Notes under the pieces: generated by a model
Seen by the model: the letters and a program-made list of their open reading frames with translations, nothing else
Database searches by the model: none
Told to the model about the DNA's origin: nothing
Program-made: the position numbers and the translations under genes
NCBI GenBank assembly: GCA_902494565.1
Contig: CABUTN010000056.1
Location: 1 to 11,027, forward strand
Direction of reading: 5' to 3'
Length of the DNA: 11,027 bases
Origin: an uncultured Collinsella sp.
GTDB lineage: Bacteria > Actinomycetota > Coriobacteriia > Coriobacteriales > Coriobacteriaceae
In this document: positions 6,329 to 11,027 of the stretch, in pieces
Layout of the letters: each line of letters starts with the position of its first letter
Position numbering within the stretch: position 1 is the stretch's first letter

Positions 6329-7230
6329 TCTCGCTTGTCGTTGCTGCCGTCTTGCTGCTGATTCATGCTCTGGTTTGCCTGATGTTGTGGACGCTCATGA
6401 AGCTGGGCCTGCTGCCGGTGCGCGGGCACATGCTGGCTGTGATAGTGCTGGTGCCGCTGTGGGGCCCGTTGCTGTTGGTTCTGCTATCGGTCCGCAGTGC
6501 GGTGTTTGGCGAGGGGCTGAAAGAGTCTGCGCTGGAGTCGCTGCGCTTCAACGACGACCTGCATCGCAGCATCCTGGTGCACGACCGTGACGCCGATGCG
6601 GGCGTGGTGCCGCTCGAGGAAGCGCTCATCGTCAATGACCCGGCATACCGGCGCCGCCTAATGCTCTCCATGCTCACCGAGGAGCCCGACGCGTACCTGG
6701 CGCAGCTGCAGGCGGCTAAGCTTAACGACGACGTTGAGGTGGCGCACTATGCCGCGACGGCGGTGGCGCAGATCTCCAAGGAGTCCGACCTTAAACTGCA
6801 GCAGCTGGAGCGTGCCTTTAAGACGGACCCGAGCGCGCAAAACCTCAACGAATACTGTGATTTTCTTGGTGAATACTTGGGCTCGGGCTTGGCTGAGGGG
6901 CGCGTTGCTCAGATTCAGCGCCAACAGTACGCGCGCCTGCTTGCGCGTCGCTGCGAGCGCGAGGATACCCTTGAGCTGCGCATTCGATACGCGACGGCGC
7001 TGGCCGATGTCGGACAGATCGACGAGGCGCAGGCCGTGACCGATCAGTTGGTTCTCGACGTGCCCGAGGAGCAGGAGGTTTGGATGCTTTGCCTGCGCCT
7101 GGCCGTGATGCGCCGCGACGGTGACGAGGTCCACCGCGTGATCGATGCGATTGACAAGCAACATGTGTATTTGAGCGCCGACAACCGCGAAAAGTTGGCG
7201 TTTTGGCGCGACGGGGAGGAGGCCAGATGA
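6325..7230 (+). CDS. pelE: PelE-like membrane protein with TPR-like region
   Basis: This is a 301-residue protein starting at TTG 6325, which overlaps the pelD stop by 4 bases (TTGA); GAGGGGGG (6311-6318) provides the ribosome binding site. Two membrane helices (about residues 2-23 and 34-55) are followed by a cytoplasmic, mostly helical region. Residues 165-290 are rich in alanine, leucine and arginine with TPR-like spacing. Sequence identity to known PelE cannot be judged by eye, but size, topology, TPR character and position between pelD and the deacetylase fit PelE, which in Pseudomonas binds PelD and belongs to the membrane synthase complex. The next gene overlaps it by 4 bases, so equal dosage through translational coupling is likely. 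Confidence 0.8.
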   Translation: MISLVVAAVLLLIHALVCLMLWTLMKLGLLPVRGHMLAVIVLVPLWGPLLLVLLSVRSAVFGEGLKESALESLRFNDDLHRSILVHDRDADAGVVPLEEALIVNDPAYRRRLMLSMLTEEPDAYLAQLQAAKLNDDVEVAHYAATAVAQISKESDLKLQQLERAFKTDPSAQNLNEYCDFLGEYLGSGLAEGRVAQIQRQQYARLLARRCEREDTLELRIRYATALADVGQIDEAQAVTDQLVLDVPEEQEVWMLCLRLAVMRRDGDEVHRVIDAIDKQHVYLSADNREKLAFWRDGEEAR

Positions 7231-9107
7231 GTGTGGCACAACATATCCGCGATCGTGCAGGCCGCTTTCTTTGGATGGGACTCCTCGTGGTGTGGGCGGT
7301 CTTTATTGCCATGGCCGCCGTGCTGCTGGTGGAGCGTGCCGGCGTGCAGTACAGTGCGGGCCAGCATAGGTTGGGGATGCTTGCCGCCAACGACGCGGTG
7401 CCGGCCTCCTCGGCAATCTTTGGCCAAAAGCCCACGTGCCTGGTCATTACCGACTCGGACCAAGATGGCGTCGAGGACGTAAAGGAGCAGTTCGACCAGA
7501 TCCTGCTCGACATGAAGATCGCGCACCGCGACGTTGACATTGCCCTGGATGGCGCGGATGCTATTCCCTCGCTGACCTCCTTCGATCGCGTGATTTTGCT
7601 CATGCCGTCGCTCGATGGGCTCAGTACGCACCTGAGCGACATTATGAGTTGGGTGAGTGCCGGCGGTTCGCTTATGCTCGCCATGCCGCCGGATAACTCG
7701 AGCTATCTGCAAGTGATTGCCTCCAAGCTTGGCATTGAATCGGCCGGATATGACTATGTAAAAGCCGAAAGCATTGTGCCGAGCGAGGACTTTATGCTGG
7801 GCGGGGGCGAGCGCTACGAGCTCTCGGACCCCTTTGATTCGTCGCTTTCAGTATCGCTGCGCGAGACGGCGCGTGAGTGGGCTAAGACTGGCGATGCGGG
7901 CGCCCCACTCATTTGGTCTAATGACTGCGGTAGCGGGCGCACCGTGGTGTGCAATATCGGTATCTATGACAAGGTCATGCGCGGTTTTTACGCCGCGGCG
8001 ATCAGCCTGCTGGGTGATGCCACGGCCTATCCGGTCATCAACAGCGCCGTGTTCTATTTGGACGACTTTCCTAGCCCCGTGCCCTCGGGCGATGGTACTT
8101 ATATCAAGCGTGACTACGGCCTTTCCATTGCGGATTTTTACACCAAGGTCTGGTGGCCCGATCTGCAAAAGCTCGCGCAAAAATACGGAATTCGCTATAC
8201 CGGCGTGATGATCGAAAACTACGAGGACGCGGTCAACCAGACCGAGCCCGCGCGCCAACCCGATACCACGCAGTTCCGCTACTTTGGCGGCATGCTGCTG
8301 CAGATGGGCGGAGAGTTGGGCTTTCACGGCTACAACCATCAGCCGCTCGCGCTCTGGGACACCGACTACGGCACGCTGTACGTCTACAAGACGTGGAAAA
8401 ACAAGGAAACGCTCGTCGCTTCGCTCAACGAGCTTATAGCCTTCCAGGACGAGGTCCTGCCCAACGCTCATGGCTCGGTTTACGTGCCGCCGTCGAATAT
8501 CCTTTCGGCCCGCGCGCGCAAGCTTATCGGTACCGATGTTCCGCGAATTAAGACCATTGCCAGTACGTATTTTGAGGACGGCACCGACCTGCCGTACGTG
8601 CAGGAGTTTGGCGTGGCGAGCGATGGCATTGTGGAGCAGCCACGTATTGTCTCGGGCGGCATGGTCGACGATTCCTATATGCGCCTGGCAGCCGTGTCCG
8701 AGCTCAACATGCACTACGTGAGCACGCACTTTATGCACCCGGACGACCTTTTGGACCCCGATCGCGGTGCCAAGGAGGGCTGGGAGGTCTACAAGGGCGG
8801 CCTGGTCGACTACCTGGAGTGGCTTACCAAATCCGCGCCCGATCTGCGGCACCAGACGGCGTCGGAGTGCTCCGGTGCCATCCAGCGTTTTTCGTCCGTG
8901 ACGGTGAGCGTGGATACCAGTGCGGATGCCTGGACGCTCAGCCTGGGCAATTTCCACGACGAGGCATGGCTCATGTTCCGCGCCAATAATGGCGAGCCGG
9001 GTGCGGTGACGGGTGGCGAACTGACGCACCTTACGGGCGATCTGTATCTGCTCAAGGCAAATGATAAGACCGTGACGATCGAGCGCAAGGAGGGCGGCGA
9101 TAAATGA
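7227..9107 (+). CDS. pelA: Membrane-anchored PelA-type deacetylase (DUF2194)
   Basis: The ATG at 7227 overlaps the pelE stop (ATGA) and follows GGGGAGGAGG (7213-7222); the product has 626 residues. A single N-terminal membrane helix (about 14-38) anchors an extracellular protein. Residues 65-240 look like a flavodoxin or glutaminase-like alpha/beta domain (CLVITDSDQDG, FDRVILLMPSLDG). Residues 270-530 are a polysaccharide deacetylase-type domain with YLDDFPSP (Asp279, Asp280) and GFHGYNHQPL (His367, His371), the likely catalytic acid and metal ligands. A beta-rich tail follows (545-620). In Pseudomonas, PelA removes acetyl groups from the GalNAc-rich Pel polymer and also carries a glycoside hydrolase domain. 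That domain is absent here, as expected for the deacetylase-only form of Gram-positive pel clusters. Deacetylation would give the polymer positive charge at the cell surface. Confidence 0.85.
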   Translation: MSVAQHIRDRAGRFLWMGLLVVWAVFIAMAAVLLVERAGVQYSAGQHRLGMLAANDAVPASSAIFGQKPTCLVITDSDQDGVEDVKEQFDQILLDMKIAHRDVDIALDGADAIPSLTSFDRVILLMPSLDGLSTHLSDIMSWVSAGGSLMLAMPPDNSSYLQVIASKLGIESAGYDYVKAESIVPSEDFMLGGGERYELSDPFDSSLSVSLRETAREWAKTGDAGAPLIWSNDCGSGRTVVCNIGIYDKVMRGFYAAAISLLGDATAYPVINSAVFYLDDFPSPVPSGDGTYIKRDYGLSIADFYTKVWWPDLQKLAQKYGIRYTGVMIENYEDAVNQTEPARQPDTTQFRYFGGMLLQMGGELGFHGYNHQPLALWDTDYGTLYVYKTWKNKETLVASLNELIAFQDEVLPNAHGSVYVPPSNILSARARKLIGTDVPRIKTIASTYFEDGTDLPYVQEFGVASDGIVEQPRIVSGGMVDDSYMRLAAVSELNMHYVSTHFMHPDDLLDPDRGAKEGWEVYKGGLVDYLEWLTKSAPDLRHQTASECSGAIQRFSSVTVSVDTSADAWTLSLGNFHDEAWLMFRANNGEPGAVTGGELTHLTGDLYLLKANDKTVTIERKEGGDK

Positions 9108-10531
9108 GAATCTGCTTGGTACTCGAGGGTTGCTACCCCTATGTGCACGGCGGCGTATCTACCTGGATGCATGGCTACATTACGGCCATGCCCGAGCACG
9201 AGTTTGTGCTGTGGGTGATCGGCGCGCATGCTGCCGACCGTGGCAAGTTTGTCTACGAGCTGCCCGGCAACGTGGTCGAGGTGCACGAGGTGTTCCTGGA
9301 CGATGCCCTGCGGCTTTCGGGCGAGCAACATGAAGCCAGTTTTAACGACCGTGAGCGCGAGGCGCTACGCCGTCTGGTGTCGCTCTCCAATCCGGATTGG
9401 GATGTTCTGTTCGATATCTTCCACCGCCGTCGCGTGCATCCGCTCTCGTTTTTGCAGAGCCGCACGTTTATGGATATCTTTCGCGACGTGTGCCTGGCCG
9501 AGTATCCCTACACGCCCTTTGCCGATGCATTCCACACCATGCGCTCCATGTTGCTGCCCGTGCTCTACCTGTTGGGCAGCGATGTGCCGGTGGCCGATGT
9601 GTACCATGCCATCTCGACCGGCTACGGTGGCCTGCTCGCCTGCCTGGGCTCAAGCGTTCACCATGCGCCGGTGCTGCTGACCGAGCATGGCATCTATACC
9701 CGCGAGCGCGAGGAAGAGATCATTCGCGCCGATTGGGTGGTGCCGTCGTTTAAGGACCGCTGGATTCGCTTTTTCTACCTGCTTTCGGAGGAGATCTACC
9801 GCCGCGCCTTCCGCGTGACGAGTTTGTTCCATAACGCCCGCAAGACGCAGATTGATATGGGCTGCGATGCGGACAAATGCCTGGTCATCCCCAACGGCAT
9901 CCAGTTCGATCGCTTTAAGGATATTCCCTTAAAGCCAGATGACGGCTGGGTGGACATTGGCGCGGTGGTGCGCCTGGCGCCCATCAAGGACGTCAAGACT
10001 ATGATTTATGCCTTCTTTGAGCTGCACGAGCGCCTGCCTAAGGTGCGCCTGCACATCATGGGCGGCGTGGACGACGAAGAGTACGGCGCCGAGTGCCATG
10101 CGCTGGTTGACACCCTGGGCGTGCGCGACCTGATATTTACCGGCCGCGTTAACGTGGTCGAGTACATGGAAAAGCTCGACTTTACCATTTTGACGAGCAT
10201 CTCCGAGGGCCAGCCGCTCAGCGTGCTGGAGTCGCTTGCAGCGCGCCGTCCCTGCGTGACGACCGAGGTGGGCTGCTGCCGCGAGCTGCTCGAGGGCGCC
10301 CCGGGCGACGACTTTGGCGTGGCGGGTTTTGTGACGCCGCCCATGTATCGCAAGGGCTTGGCTGATGCCATGGAGCGCATGTGCGTGAGCCGCGCCCGCC
10401 GTATCGAGATGGGGGAGCGCGGGCAGCGTCGCGTTGCCACGTACTTTTTGCACGAGCAGATGCTCGCCAACTATCGCGCGCTGTACGACGAGACGGCGTG
10501 TGCGTTTAACCTGCCCAGAGAGGGGGAGTAG
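9104..10531 (+). CDS. pelF: PelF glycosyltransferase, GT4 family
   Basis: This is a 475-residue cytoplasmic GT-B glycosyltransferase, close to the usual PelF length of about 500. The N-terminus has the PelF-type (DUF3492) signature EGCYPYVHGGVSTW (8-21) with the glycine loop His15-Gly16-Gly17. The C-terminal half has the GT4 elements VVRLAPIKD (288-296) and the E-x7-E motif Glu368/Glu376 in SEGQPLSVLESLAAR, which holds the nucleotide sugar. PelF is the synthase that polymerises Pel from a UDP-activated N-acetylhexosamine; a soluble enzyme needs PelG and PelD/E for membrane recruitment. ATG 9104 overlaps the deacetylase stop (ATGA), and AAGGAGGG (9087-9094) is its ribosome binding site. All key motifs appear intact. 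Confidence 0.93.
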   Translation: MRICLVLEGCYPYVHGGVSTWMHGYITAMPEHEFVLWVIGAHAADRGKFVYELPGNVVEVHEVFLDDALRLSGEQHEASFNDREREALRRLVSLSNPDWDVLFDIFHRRRVHPLSFLQSRTFMDIFRDVCLAEYPYTPFADAFHTMRSMLLPVLYLLGSDVPVADVYHAISTGYGGLLACLGSSVHHAPVLLTEHGIYTREREEEIIRADWVVPSFKDRWIRFFYLLSEEIYRRAFRVTSLFHNARKTQIDMGCDADKCLVIPNGIQFDRFKDIPLKPDDGWVDIGAVVRLAPIKDVKTMIYAFFELHERLPKVRLHIMGGVDDEEYGAECHALVDTLGVRDLIFTGRVNVVEYMEKLDFTILTSISEGQPLSVLESLAARRPCVTTEVGCCRELLEGAPGDDFGVAGFVTPPMYRKGLADAMERMCVSRARRIEMGERGQRRVATYFLHEQMLANYRALYDETACAFNLPREGE

Positions 10532-10534
10532 CCG

Positions 10535-11027
10535 GTGGCCGGAATTGGTTTTGAGCTCAAGCGCCTGTTTAGGCGCAGGGGCCTGTTTGCCACGATGCGC
10601 GCTTATGGCTACGCCGGCATTGTGTGCACGGGTCCCATGCTGTTGGGCGTGCTGCTCCAGGTGGGTATCTTGGTGCTGTGCGGTCTGTGGGACGTGGGCC
10701 GCGCCAACCAGGATCTGCTGGTGTGCATGGTGACCTATACGCTTCTGGCGTCGCTTACGCTCACGAGCTTTTTCTCCATGCCCGTCACGCGCTTTTTGGC
10801 GGACATGCTGTTTGCCGAGCGCGAAGAAGAGGTCTTGCCCTCGTTTTGGGGCTCCAACGCCATCATGCTCGTTGCGGGCACGGTGCTCTACGGCGTATTT
10901 TTGCTGTTCTCGGGCGCCACGCTACTGCAGGGGCTGCTGTGCCTGTGGCTGTTCAACATTATGATCGTCAACTGGAACGGCATGAGCTATCTCACCGCTA
11001 TTAAGGACTACCGGGGTATTCTGTGCA
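10535..11027 (+). CDS. pelG: PelG membrane transporter, N-terminal part
   Basis: GTG 10535 follows the pelF stop by 3 bases and is preceded by AGAGGGGGAG (10519-10528). The frame stays open to the window end (164 codons). The start VAGIGFELKRLFRRRGLF is the hallmark PelG N-terminus, followed by membrane helices at about 23-50, 62-83, 106-128 and 130-147. Full-length PelG has about 12 helices and resembles flippase/MATE-type transporters; with PelF and PelD/E it exports the growing chain across the membrane. Its place at the end of the cluster matches the Gram-positive order. No frameshift or stop is seen in this fragment. The gene continues beyond the window. Confidence 0.92.
   Translation, partial: MAGIGFELKRLFRRRGLFATMRAYGYAGIVCTGPMLLGVLLQVGILVLCGLWDVGRANQDLLVCMVTYTLLASLTLTSFFSMPVTRFLADMLFAEREEEVLPSFWGSNAIMLVAGTVLYGVFLLFSGATLLQGLLCLWLFNIMIVNWNGMSYLTAIKDYRGILC

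Noticed and set aside
7848..9029. Long minus-strand open frame opposite the deacetylase gene
   Set aside because: Same reason: a composition shadow without its own ribosome binding site, promoter or recognisable family.

Overview
The window is GC-rich (except its left end), has short intergenic spacers, strong GGAGG-type ribosome binding sites and frequent GTG/TTG starts, and carries a Pel polysaccharide operon without outer-membrane parts. This fits a monoderm high-GC bacterium. From codon use and overall style I would guess an Actinomycetota gut lineage such as Coriobacteriia (Collinsella-like), but this is an inference, not something proven by a marker gene.

Left part (1-2164, minus strand). 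An AT-richer orphan gene of 393 codons with cysteine pairs (96-1277) is preceded, 5 bases upstream, by a possible 33-residue small ORF (1283-1384). Its Shine-Dalgarno sits at the foot of a near-perfect 30-bp-arm palindrome (1398-1460). Between this and the next gene lies about 700 bp without a convincing gene. It holds one copy of a 220-bp intergenic repeat, several hairpins and two sets of short tandem repeats.

Middle part (2165-4189). A minus-strand Schlafen AlbA_2 / COG2865-type ATP-binding regulator (2165-3547) has a clear TATAAT promoter. It is flanked on both sides by the 220-bp repeat (1551-1770 and 3731-3953, same orientation). Both copies keep a long internal inverted repeat although their sequences have diverged.

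Right part (4190-11027, plus strand). This is a tightly coupled Gram-positive-type pel operon in the order pelD-pelE-pelA(deacetylase)-pelF-pelG, with three successive 4-base overlaps followed by a 3-base gap. PelD is the membrane c-di-GMP receptor, here with an extra N-terminal degenerate SDR/epimerase-like domain. PelE is its membrane/TPR partner. The third gene is a membrane-anchored DUF2194/PelA-type deacetylase without a hydrolase domain. PelF is the GT4 glycosyltransferase that makes the polymer, and PelG is the polytopic transport partner (cut by the window end). PelD has lost the GGDEF catalytic signature but keeps the RxxD I-site at the correct spacing, so polymer synthesis is probably switched on by c-di-GMP after translation. 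The most interesting points are the SDR-PelD fusion, the AT-rich palindrome upstream of the orphan gene, and the paired structured repeats around the AlbA gene.
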